Part shown: one piece after another, positions 11,601 to 21,500 of the stretch
Numbering within the stretch: the first letter of the stretch is position 1
How the letters are laid out: the number at the start of each line of letters is the position of its first letter
Assembly (NCBI RefSeq): GCF_000219625.1
Contig: NC_018207.1
Coordinates: 434,001 to 498,000 of the forward strand
Direction: 5' to 3'
Source of the DNA: Zymoseptoria tritici IPO323
Lineage: Eukaryota > Ascomycota > Dothideomycetes > Mycosphaerellales > Mycosphaerellaceae
DNA length: 64,000 bases
The notes under the pieces: model-generated
The model's database searches: none
Told to the model about the DNA's origin: nothing
The model's input: the letters and a program-made list of their open reading frames with translations, nothing else
Position numbers and translations under genes: made by a program

Positions 11601-13146
11601 TCAAGTCGCAGACGTATCGAGGCAGACATCGCGGCAGAGGACGTCTTGTTACCCTGGGCTACGGAGGCAGCTCCTGTGTCTCCTGCCAGCAAGAAGTATC
11701 CTGATCGCCCGAGGCTCTCCGCAGCTTCAGCCTTGCCACAACCTCCCGTTCGAAGCAATGCTCTCATGCAGGAACAAAAGCATCTTCCAACGCGTGTCGG
11801 CTGGTTCGGCATGTTGGTTGGCGCGTCGGAAAGAATGGGAACAAAAAGGCTGGCGGCATTTGCGGCCCATTTGGTGAAACACGAGCGGACTGATGAGCGG
11901 ACTGGAGTTTCTTGTTGAGCCGCATATTCACGCGATTTTCCCGTGTTTGGCTTCGTTTACGGGTCTGCGAACAGGTTCTTGAGGTCCGGACTGACTGACT
12001 AGATGTTTCAGATTTTTCCGGAAAGTTGTTGCTGAACAGGTTTTCGGCTGGTCATTCCAAAAGGTCGACCTTGGACGACATGTGAATACTGGGCCCGCGA
12101 GAACGGCAGACAAGTCGTGGCGGAAGCAGGACGTTAGCGGCTTCTGGATTCGTGCTTGCGAACACGAGCCTCTTGCCGATGTCGACGACTCTGGATGAAA
12201 GTGGCGAAGAAGTACGGGAAGAAGAATACACTACCGCCATCGAGGCCATCGCCTATCGCCTTCCCGATTACCATGGACATGGATAGCAACATCAATAATA
12301 TCACCAATAACAAGCCCAAGACGTCCAGCCTCCGTTCCGCCACATACGCATGCAACCCTTCGACCGTTGTACTACTTCTTGCTAAACAAACAACAAAGTC
12401 CAAACATAGCAGGCTCTGTCTCACTTCGGTCATACGCTACCAACCATGTGGAGGACTCGTCTTGGTACACGCCGTTATATGACACCAAGCCGTTAGGAAA
12501 GACTTTTCGAGCGAAGAACTTCCTGGCGGCCTCCCGCCTCTTGCGTCCCAAGAGAGTAGGGTGCTTGCGGGAGGGACAGAGAAGATCTATGACTTTTGCT
12601 CCGAAGAGCGTCAGTGTGAATTTCTGGAACGGTTAAAGGTAAGCTGATCGTGCTGGTCCACAAGGAAGCATACTTGAATGTTTTCACTACCAAGGGACAT
12701 GTCTGCCCGGTGGAGGTGATATGCTCAGCTCTATGTTTACCTCTATAAGGCGGCTCGCTCTCGATTTCGTCCTCCGCCTGAGCAGAAGGCTGGTTCTGAT
12801 GACATACCTGCTCGTCCTGAGAGTTCCTCCGTAGCAGCAAGCAGGTCTACTCAGCAAGAAGCTCTCATTACGACAAATTGAGACCAATCTGAACTGACCG
12901 AGGCGAAGTACACTGACACATTGAAGAAATGACAGCAATCAAGATAGGAGTTCAATGAAATTTACGACAAGAAATGATCCATTTATTGACACGGACACCG
13001 CCTCTCTTAGACGATTCCATTTTCTCAATTTGAGATCCCACTCTCAACGTTGAACTCCCTATCCGACCGGCCTGATCACCAGATGGCCCAAAAAAGCCGT
13101 CGCTCCCCAAGATTCCGTTCATGAAAACTTATAGAAAGGCAAAGCT
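8619..13146. other. 4.5-kb gene-poor region upstream of the RasGEF gene
   Basis: Apart from the MITE at 10723-11031 I find no supported gene here. Several open frames of 80-270 codons exist on both strands (for example minus-strand 9793-8972), but they overlap one another, have biased composition and show no recognisable domain or splice pattern. The part nearest 8619 probably holds the promoter and leader of the RasGEF gene. The rest is unassigned. Confidence 0.5.
10723..11031. mobile_element. 309-bp MITE with about 46-bp terminal inverted repeats and 8-bp target duplication
   Basis: Both ends carry inverted repeats beginning GGGANCTCATATTTGGC. The left arm (10723-10768) and the reverse complement of the right arm (10986-11031) match at about 40 of 46 positions. 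Each arm contains the subterminal motif ATTTGGCGGG twice. The element is flanked by identical 8-bp copies of ATCACGCT (10715-10722 and 11032-11039). This is the structure of a non-autonomous DNA transposon. An 8-bp duplication fits hAT; shifting by one base gives a 9-bp match with asymmetric ends, so a Mutator-like origin is not excluded. It has no coding capacity. Confidence 0.85.
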
Positions 13147-14637
13147 TTACTTCAATTCCACGTTGACCGGCGCACTAACAGGAGCGGAAGAAGCATACGC
13201 GCACGTTGCAGTAAGATCGACCTGCGTACAGCCAAGCTCGGTGTCAAGTCCAGTACCCAAGAAGAGGTATTGCACTTTAGCGCCGATAAGCTGCGGACAG
13301 ACTTGGAGAGTCGAAGCAAGTCCATTGGAGCATGCAAGAGCACCGTTCGCCTCCACCCGGGTGCACTGGACACTGCTATCGCCCGAAGAGTAGTGCTGAA
13401 TGAACGAAGCGGCGTTCATGCTAGAGAACCAGGTGGCGGTGCCGCTGGTGACTGTGCCGTTGATGTCGTAGATCTGGCCGGTGCTGGTGGTGGAGAAGAT
13501 GATGTTTGCGTCGATGTCTTCGATGGCGTTGCCTAGATTGGTGGATGCGACGCCGAGGGCGGCTACGGTATCGGCTCGAATTGTGAAGCTCTGGCAAGTT
13601 GGAGTGGCGGTCGCGGTGGAGGATGTCGAGCTGGAGCTGGAGATCTCTGATACGGTCGTCGTGCTCACTTGCTCAGTCGTGAGCTCCAGAGTCGATGTGC
13701 TTGTGACCTCGGAGCTCGTTTCGCTAACAGAGCTAGATTCTGTCGTTTGAGAAGTCTGGCTGCTGGAAGTTTGGCTGCTAATTTCGCTGGTGGCCTCGCT
13801 GGTGGTGCTGTCCGTGGCTGTGGCTGTTGTCTCCGATTCCATTGAAGAGTTCGAGGGAGTAGGACTTGTCTCGTTGCCGGGCTGAGTGGTCGCCTCCAGA
13901 CCTGCAATACTTGATTCACTTGTCGACTCACTTGAAGAGCTTGAGATGGTCGAAGTGGCTTCGACGTTCGCGGGACCGCCAACCTCCGTGCTGCTAGAGG
14001 TCTGGCTGTTGGTCTCGCTAATGCTCTCGCTGTTTGTTCCGCTAGCTGTCGAGTATTCCAGAGGAGAGCTTGATGTGGTCGGATCCGCCTGCTCGCTGCC
14101 TGGCGCTTCGGTAGCCTCGACGCTGGTAGACGTGTGACTACTTCCTAAAGCTGTCGATTCTGTGGAAGAACCTGATGTAGCTGGACTTCCCTCTGGATTA
14201 CCTGGCGCTTCGGTAGCCTCCACGCTGGTAGTTGTTTGACTACTCTCCAATGCTGTCGAGTCTTGGGAGGAGCTTGACGTCGTCGGAACCGCCTCCTCGT
14301 TGCCTGACGCTTCGGTGGTCGTCGTAATCGTAAGATCGTCGGTAGCGCTAGACGAAGAGGATCCAGCTGAAGTCGATGGCTCTTGAGGAGCCTCAGATAT
14401 AGAAGTCTCAATGGAGCTTGCCTCGCTGCGCGTCGTGCTCGTAACAATTTCGTCGATGCTAGTGCTTGACGTAGACGTCTCAGATGTGTCCAGCTCTTGA
14501 GTGCTAGACTGAGTGGTGCTCTCAATCGTAGATGTCGATACTTCGGCCTGGGGATCGACCGAGTCCGTGCTAGTATTGCTGTCCTCAGTCAGGCTCGATG
14601 AACTTATTTCGGACGTCGGAGCCGGGCCAAGGCGCAC
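13147..14637 (-). CDS. Ser/Thr-rich mucin-like protein with a conserved-looking C-terminal domain (5' end unresolved)
   Basis: About 330 residues of almost pure Ser/Thr/Glu sequence precede a roughly 150-residue globular C-terminal domain containing five or six cysteines (from TPTCQSFTIRAD to the end). Such composition is typical of heavily O-glycosylated fungal surface or secreted proteins. I do not recognise the C-terminal domain. The open frame begins without an ATG (GTG at 14637, with an in-frame TGA just upstream), so a 5' exon carrying the start and probably a signal peptide is missing from this model. An acceptor near 14630 is possible. No GPI-type hydrophobic tail is visible; the protein ends PVNVELK. 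It contains a three-copy 34-residue repeat, listed separately. Confidence 0.6.
   Translation of the reverse strand: MRLGPAPTSEISSSSLTEDSNTSTDSVDPQAEVSTSTIESTTQSSTQELDTSETSTSSTSIDEIVTSTTRSEASSIETSISEAPQEPSTSAGSSSSSATDDLTITTTTEASGNEEAVPTTSSSSQDSTALESSQTTTSVEATEAPGNPEGSPATSGSSTESTALGSSHTSTSVEATEAPGSEQADPTTSSSPLEYSTASGTNSESISETNSQTSSSTEVGGPANVEATSTISSSSSESTSESSIAGLEATTQPGNETSPTPSNSSMESETTATATDSTTSEATSEISSQTSSSQTSQTTESSSVSETSSEVTSTSTLELTTEQVSTTTVSEISSSSSTSSTATATPTCQSFTIRADTVAALGVASTNLGNAIEDIDANIIFSTTSTGQIYDINGTVTSGTATWFSSMNAASFIQHYSSGDSSVQCTRVEANGALACSNGLASTLQVCPQLIGAKVQYLFLGTGLDTELGCTQVDLTATCAYASSAPVSAPVNVELK
14050..14355 (-). repeat. Three imperfect 102-bp coding repeats in the Ser/Thr-rich gene
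   Basis: The same block (plus-strand TGRCGCTTCGG) recurs at 14101, 14203 and 14305, a spacing of exactly 102 bp or 34 codons. It encodes repeats built around TTSVEATEAPG and TALGSS. Keeping the frame implies repeat-number change is tolerated, as in fungal wall mucins. Outer boundaries are approximate. Confidence 0.75.
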
Positions 14638-15737
14638 GCCTCGTCATCGCCCTATAGGATCATGATATGTAGTCTCGAACTCTACTGCTGAAAACGGTGG
14701 TATTGTCCGCGCCATGCGCCTCATTCGATTGACATCAGAGGATCGTTGCAATGGAGAAAGTAAGAGGCCGTAGGCTGTGTTGTCAATCTTCGTCCGTGAC
14801 TGCCAAGTCAATGATGCTGATGGCTACTGCTCAAGGTTGTCCCTTGACGGCTCTGGTGATATTTGGTGCGATTGATGGGTGCCAAGTCGATGCTGGACAT
14901 ATCCAGAAGACCTATTCCTGAGATGATCGAGGAGCGGTAGCACGTAGCTGTGACGACGTTGGCGAAGAGGGATGTATGGCGGATTAGGGTTAGGGTTTGG
15001 GTAAACTTCCGAGCCAGAGGAAAGATGCAAGAGGATTACCTATGCAGTCCAATTGCGGTTGCGGGATAGACAAGCTGGCGCGGGAGGCGAGAGAGGAGAT
15101 GATGCTGAAATTTTGAAACTCACCGTCGTGCCGTTGCGGATAAATTGTGCTTCCATGACCATGTCGTTCAAACCTAGCCTACGCCGTCACTGACACAACA
15201 TACCTCAGACCATCATTGACTTGTGCTGCTAGACAGCCTTTTCTGGACAGCAAGGGTGGATGATATCGCGAATGTTGGCGAGCTTCGTCCCCCAGTAGTA
15301 TGAAGCGGTTCCGACTGCAATCGCCGGCAGTCTGCGCCTCCCCCTCACCTGGCCACAAGAAGACCAGTATTTCGTTGCTCCACTGAAAAAGCAGCGCCGA
15401 AGTCTCCTGCTCTCTCTCGTGCGTACATATCCATTTGTGATTTTCTGGAGATGTCTCGTTCGGTCACTTCTCTCCGGTGCAAACGTGGCCAGGCCACTTA
15501 TTAGAAAGTCGTACCAAGCGTTGCGGTGGATCATCTGTGCACCTACACCAGGTGCGCAGGTAAGATGACTGAAACCCTTGCTGTAGAGTCTCGCCTATGT
15601 CTCTACGTGGCAAACCTTCTGCGCACAGTAGTGACCAGCGTTCTCGGTGTTACTCCGGATCGAAGTAGCGTGTATCCGTGTGCCAGACGGAGGCTCGAAC
15701 CATGGTGCACTGGCAAAGCATGTAGGTTTCTCGCAAA
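14638..15737. other. Intergenic region with a short telomere-like stretch
   Basis: No supported gene is seen, though this region must hold the missing 5' exon of the Ser/Thr-rich gene if there is one. A short TTAGGGTTAGGG run followed by TTTGGG lies at about 14983-15001. It is too short to be a chromosome end and is probably an interstitial chance repeat. Confidence 0.4.
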
Positions 15738-16562
15738 TCAAAGCTCTTTCTTCTCCTGACCCAGACCGTTCCCTGGCATCGCGATCTTCTCCTTCTGCAT
15801 CTGGCCCTTGCTCGAATCCGCTGCCTTGGATCTCAATGCCCACAAAGCTGCGACACCCTCCGTGATCATTGCAATCACAGCTCCACAAGCTAAGGCCCAG
15901 ACGTTGACGCTGATGCTTCCGAGCGGCGCTCTCGGCAAACTCAAGACCCACTCAGCGCTGTGCGGCAACCAGCCCTTTGGTAGCCAGAACATGGCCTGCT
16001 TCGAGAACGTCGAGTTGACAATGAAGTTGATACCCTGAGTACCGAGCCAGCGGAGTTTTGAGAAGATGCTGTCGAAGCTGGAGCGGGTAGAGGAGGAGTT
16101 GCGAGCTGTTGTATATCGTCAGTAATCGCCCACGAGCTGGATGTTGTCCAATATCTTACTCATCTTATCGTATGCCTCTTTCGCCTTATCGTGCTCACGT
16201 CGTAGTCGCGCCCATTTTGCAAAGTTGTCCTGCGCCGAGGTTGCCTTCATTTCGCGTGAGAGTCGGACCACCTCGCTGCGGAGTTTCCGAGCCTCCTTGT
16301 CATTCTTTCCTGATGAGGTGAAGATGAGTGTGAAGAACCACCATGCCTGAAATTCATCTATTAGCAGCGACTCGTTGAGGCTGGATCGTTGGGTTCCTCC
16401 TACAATGTCGTTGACCTTCTGCGCGCCAATTGTGCTGATTATACTGAGGGAGAGCTGCACGAGGAAGACGAAGAGGATGGTCGATGTTGGTGTCATGATG
16501 CCCTTCGGTTGTGGCGTGAAGCTCGCTGGCGTCTGGCCATTGGGAGTCGTTGCCTCGTCCAT
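15738..16562 (-). CDS. GET1: Get1/WRB-type tail-anchored protein insertion receptor subunit, 3 exons, 237 aa
   Basis: ER membrane subunit of the GET pathway; with Get2 it docks the Get3 ATPase and inserts tail-anchored proteins. Exons: 16562-16404, 16346-16160, 16105-15738 (714 nt). The introns are GT-AG; the first has a GCTAAT branch site and the second TACTGAC. The protein begins with a hydrophobic segment (STILFVFLVQLSLSIISTIG). Next comes the diagnostic cytosolic coiled coil with LREVVRL-like sequence and ATSAQDNFAKWARLRREHDK. The C-terminal membrane part includes FWLPKGW and the family-typical LSLPRAPLGSISVNVWALAC. The N-terminal 22 residues before the first membrane segment are unusually long, so initiation at the internal Met (MTPTST) is possible. 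It is divergently paired with ECT1. Confidence 0.92.
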
Positions 16563-16787
16563 GATTGCCGATATGGTGAGAGTATGTTAAGAGAGGACGA
16601 TGTTGTATGTGCGTAGAGCAACTTTTGTTGGTGTTGAAAGAAGTGACGTACCCCACAGCTTGGAGAGCTTTGCAGGGATGTCGCGACCCTGTTCCACGTT
16701 GCTTGCAAGAGCCGCATCGAGAGCTCCGATAACAACCTCAACTTCAACTTTGCCTCACGAAATCACCACCACACACCCTCATCCGCC
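16563..16787. promoter_or_regulatory. Shared divergent promoter of GET1 and ECT1
   Basis: Only 225 bp separate the two start codons, so both genes must be driven from this interval. No TATA box is evident, which fits two steadily expressed housekeeping genes. Confidence 0.65.
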
Positions 16788-18175
16788 ATGGCACCGAACA
16801 TCGACCCTGACGTGGGATGCATCATTCCCGAGCCTGGTCAATGGCCCATCGATCCGCAAGAAGACATTCCCATCTCCGAACGAAGGATATGGGTTGACGG
16901 CTGCTTCGACTTCTTCCACCATGGTACACTCGCAATGACATGAACATGCTCACTCGAATATTGGACTGAGCAACTTCCGCAGGCCATGCGGGTGTCATGC
17001 TCCAATCACGGCGCCTCGGCGACGAGCTTTACGTCGGACTTCATAACGACGAAGACATAGCCGCCAACAAGGGTCCCACAGTCATGAACCTCGCAGAGCG
17101 CACCGCCGCTGTCAACGCATGTCGCTTTTCAACGAAATGTGTCCCGGAAGCGCCGTACGTTACGAGCATTCCTTGGATCTCACACTATGGCTGTCAATAC
17201 GTGTCGCACGGTGACGATATCACAAGTGATGCCAGTGGAGAAGACTGCTACCGCTTCGTCAAAAGAGCGGGCAGGATGAAGATCGTACCACGGACACCGG
17301 GAATCAGCACGACAGACCTTGTTGGGAGGATGTTGGCTGCGACAAAAGATCATCACATCACAAGCCTCCTGGACTGCATTGCTGATAAAGAGCAATGTGA
17401 GAGCGAGACTGAAGGAGCTGAGATGAGACTGCGGATAGAACAATATGCTGCGGCACCAAACGGTGTGGATCCGTTCTTGGACGTACATGTATTCGATGCG
17501 TCTTCCTCCAAGCTCACATCTTTTGTACCTGGCTTGCGACCTCGCCCTGGTCAGCGTCTGGTCTATGTCGATGGTGGGTTCGACCTCTTCTCCTCCGGCC
17601 ACATCTCTTTCCTCCAAACAGTCTCGTCGCTTGAAGAGAAGCTTGGACAGTCCCGCGATTGGTACACACCGGCTGCGAAACAACAACGCATTTCCGACAC
17701 CGGATCCGACTATCCTCCAGCGTACATCGTTGCAGGTATCCACGACGATGCCACCATCAACTCCCACCGAGGCGCCAACTACCCCATAATGAATCTTTTC
17801 GAGCGCGGCCTGTGTGTCGTGCAATGTGCATACATCCATGCTGTGGTATTTAATGCTCCTTACGTCCCTTCAACATCCTACCTATCGTCGCTACCTTTTC
17901 GGCAAGGCTCGCCGACTCCAGATGCCGTATATCACGGTCCTACAGCATTCATGCCGCCAAGTGCGAAGGAAGGTGATCCTTATGCTGATGCGAAGGCCCT
18001 GGGTATATTTCAAGAGACTCCTGAGCACGACTTTCAGGGCGTGAATTCAGAGCAGATTGTGGGTCGCATTCTGGGGAAGCGGGCAGAATATGAAGAGCGG
18101 CAGAGGAAAAAAGGGGCAAAGGTCGTCGGCGAGGAGGCGGCGTGGAGGAAGGAAAAAGAAGGCAGGCAGACCTGA
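16788..18175 (+). CDS. ECT1: Ethanolamine-phosphate cytidylyltransferase, 2 exons, 442 aa
   Basis: Makes CDP-ethanolamine from CTP and phosphoethanolamine, the rate-limiting step of the Kennedy pathway to phosphatidylethanolamine. Exons: 16788-16923 and 16983-18175; the 59-nt intron starts GTACAC and ends GCAG. Splicing restores the first nucleotidyltransferase signature as WVDGCFDFFHHGHAG (HxGH). Further motifs are VGLHNDED, NLAERTAAV and RTPGISTT. A second cytidylyltransferase repeat begins near residue 245 with YVDGGFDLFSSGHISFL and ends with the region around EQIVGRIL. Two tandem catalytic folds and this length are standard for fungal ECT1. The first repeat keeps both histidines while the second has SGH, as in the family. 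Confidence 0.95.
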
Positions 18176-18501
18176 ACGATAACTTGGGCTCCGACATCAG
18201 TGAACGAGTGAGCAACAGTCTCTGTACTTGATCAGACCACATAGAGGGCGTCACGCAGACGACGACCTGACACGAATCGCTCTGTCCGTCAAGCCATGGC
18301 ACGATCCCGTGACTTCCAGAAAGCGGAAATCTACCTCGTAGCTGGCGGCACCACTGTGCCCACCTGGGTTCAGGCGACACAAATTTGAGGAAGCGGACCT
18401 CTTTACGACATTCACGCACTGCTACGATCACAACGTGGAAGATGAGTCAGAAGTACACGCTTTAATGACTACATCCAAGCTTTTGTTCGTCAAGCATTCA
18501 A
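18176..18501. other. Convergent 3' intergenic space
   Basis: This 326-bp space between the stop codons of ECT1 and the peptide synthetase must contain both transcript ends. I see no other feature. Confidence 0.5.
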
Positions 18502-21500
18502 TCAAACGTCTTGCTTTTCCAAATCCTTTCCAAAATGCTTTTCCGAGAAATCCGACTCGATACTCTGGTTGCTGGATGGGACACTGATCTTCCTCGACGA
18601 TGTTTCGGATGAATCTCTCGCCCACGGCCGCACTGGATTGCCCAGCCAGCAAGTGCCCGCAGGCAAATGCTCTCCACGCATGACAAGCGATTTCGGTCCA
18701 ATTGTAACTCCGCAGCCGATGTCAGTACCGGGCAGCGCCATGGAATTGGGACCGAGAGTAGCCCCTGCCTGCAGGCACACTCTGTCGAGACGCAAAAGAC
18801 GATCGTGGAACAAATGTGTCTGCAAAAGACTTTGTCGATTGATGCTCACGCCAGCTCCAAGCGTGACCAAGTCCGCCTCTGGTAGAAGATGGCTTTCTAG
18901 CCACACACCACGTCCGATCTTAGCACCCAGTGTGCGCATCCAAAGAGACAGGACTGGCGTTCCATAGAATTTGTCAATGAATGGCACCACCAGAGACTGC
19001 ACGAAAGTGTCCGATAGCTCGTTTCGCCACACGAAATGACTCCAAAGAGGGTTTTGCTGGCCTGCACCAACGAACGGCGTAATGATCCACTTGGCAGCCG
19101 TGGTAATGATACACGCAATCAATGCAGCTGCGAGCACGAACCCGCCGCTGGCGAGGATAGCCCAGCCCACTCCATGTTTCACGAGCATGTAGAGGTTCCC
19201 AAGGCTGACCAACGTGGTCAACATTCCGAGAAAGAGCAAAGGCAACAACCTCCAGACCTCCACCGATGCTCGGGCAATTTTCAATCGAAGCGGCGGGTTG
19301 AAGGTCAACTTGCTGTCCACGCATGATTCGGCCTGACGTGGAAGCGATATTGGTGGCCTGCCGAGCCATGAAGAACCAGGAGACATCTGCGCCTCATCAG
19401 GAGCAGTGCCATGAACGCCAATTAAAACACGTTCGGGAACATTCGTGCCAGACTTGACCAGTCCAGTATTACCGATAAAGGTCTTCTCGCCGATTGTCGT
19501 TGTACCAAGTACAATGCCGCCCGATTGCAGCTCGTACGGCGATACCAGAACATCGTCCGCGAGGAAGGCGTTGTCATGAACCCGAAGGAGGCACGGGATC
19601 GGGACGACCGTCGAGATCTCCACATTATGTCCGATACGAGCGCCCAACAATCGGAGCCAGACTGGCGTGGCCAGGCTTGCGTAGAGAGGGAACAATATGG
19701 TTCGTGCGTCCAACATCAATACTCGTGTGAGCCAGGCGGCCCATGCTGCACGACTGTGCCACGAGTGTGTACCGGGAGTCATGGCAAGACTGGCCAGCCG
19801 GACCAAGAGCACAACGGACGTAGCGTAGATCACAAGGCCCACCACCGTCCCGGGCAAGGCCATTATGATGAAGCCGAGGTTGAGCTGTCGGAAATTGCCC
19901 CAGTCGGGAGTGACGGCTGCGGCGAGACCGAAGATTGGTAGAACCATTATCACGACCAGGGCGTCCAGAAGTAGCAGAGTCATCGTGTGTCGCAGGCCTG
20001 TGAAGAATGGCTCTCTTGGGAGCTCTGCTGAGAGATCGGTTGGTATCGCGCCGGGAGGAGCATCTACCATGCCTTGAGCGCACGTCCCGGGCTGGACATC
20101 TGCGAGTGGCGCCAAGATTGTGTCGGGCATGAGCATGGCGCGAGTACCCACTCGTGAGCCTTGCCCGAGAGTGATGGAGCCGATATGCAGCATATCGCCA
20201 TCGAGCCACCATCCTGCAATGTCGGCCTCCGGCTCCACCACTGCGCCTCGGCTGAATGTTCCAAGACCTGTCACAGGTGGCAGAGCATGCATCTGCACTC
20301 TCTCTTCGACACGACATCCCAGCATTCGAGCATACAGCCGTGCCCAGAAAGTTCCAGCGATATTTTGAAGCCGACCAGTTGCTACGATGCGTTCCGCTGC
20401 CCACAGCCGAATGTGAGTAAGTCCACCGCGAGCATAGGTACCAGGCGAGAGTCCGAGTGTAAGAGGTCTTACAAGGAGTACAGTGACCAGCATTCGTCCT
20501 GGTACCGTGATGAAGAGAATGTAGAGAACAATCCCCACTGCCCAATCGACGTTGTGCTGTGCGGCCCACGAATCCGCAGGGAGCCGGAGGTTGGAGAACT
20601 TCTTCGTCAAGAGTAGGATCGAAACGCCGCGGAAGCCTTCGAAGATAAGGAGGACGAACAGAAAGGGCAGTTGGAGGAGGAATGTCCACCAGGGTACCGG
20701 CTTGACCTGGCGTGTCTCCTGCATGGGTCCAGTGAGCTCGTCAAGACGGGCGGACATTGCCTCCAAGGTCGGTCGTTCATAAATATCCGCAACGGACATG
20801 GCCGGACACAACTTCCTGAGCTGTGAGACCAGCTGAGCTGCGCCCAGGCTCGTGCCACCGAGCTCGAAGAAATTCGATTCTGCCGAAGGTGAAACTCCAA
20901 GAACACGACGCCATTGTTCGCTCAGTCTTCCCATCGTCCCGTCGGCCGGTGTGGAGTCTCCGCCCATCATTGATGCTGGCAATGGCCATGGCAATGCTTT
21001 TCGATCGACCTTGCCGGACGTTCGCACTGGAATCGAATCCACTGGCACGATCACAGGTATGAGACTAGGAGGCAGCATGCTTTGCAGCAAATCTCGATCC
21101 TTTGTCTCAGGTTCGCGAGTCCGAACGACATATCCCACTAGCACTTGTGTACCCATTTCCGTCTTTTGCAGGGCGCAGGCAGCACCGCTGACTCCGGGAA
21201 GCTTCAACAACGCGGCGTCAATCTCACCGAGCTCGATCCGCCGGCCGCCAAACTTGATCTGCTCGTCGTTCCGGCCGACGAAGAAGAGTCCTTCGCGTTC
21301 TGCGCGCACCAAATCACCGCTGTGATATCCTCGTTCGCCTGAGAAATCAGGGACCGACTTGAACTTTGCTCTGTCCTTTTCGAGGTCCAGGTAACGAGCC
21401 ATGCCTACTCCACCGATGACGAGCTCTCCCTCTTCACCCCATCGCACAGCGTTCCCATCTGCACCGACTACTGCCAGTCTCCAGCCAGCGAGAGGGAGAC

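Noticed and set aside
12134..12433. Minus-strand frame with a hydrophobic stretch that could be a membrane protein
   Set aside because: The hydrophobic run comes from AAT/ATC-rich sequence; no start context, partner exon or family resemblance.
14983..15001. Telomere-like TTAGGGTTAGGG
   Set aside because: Only about two units within single-copy DNA; not a telomere and not clearly a fusion scar.
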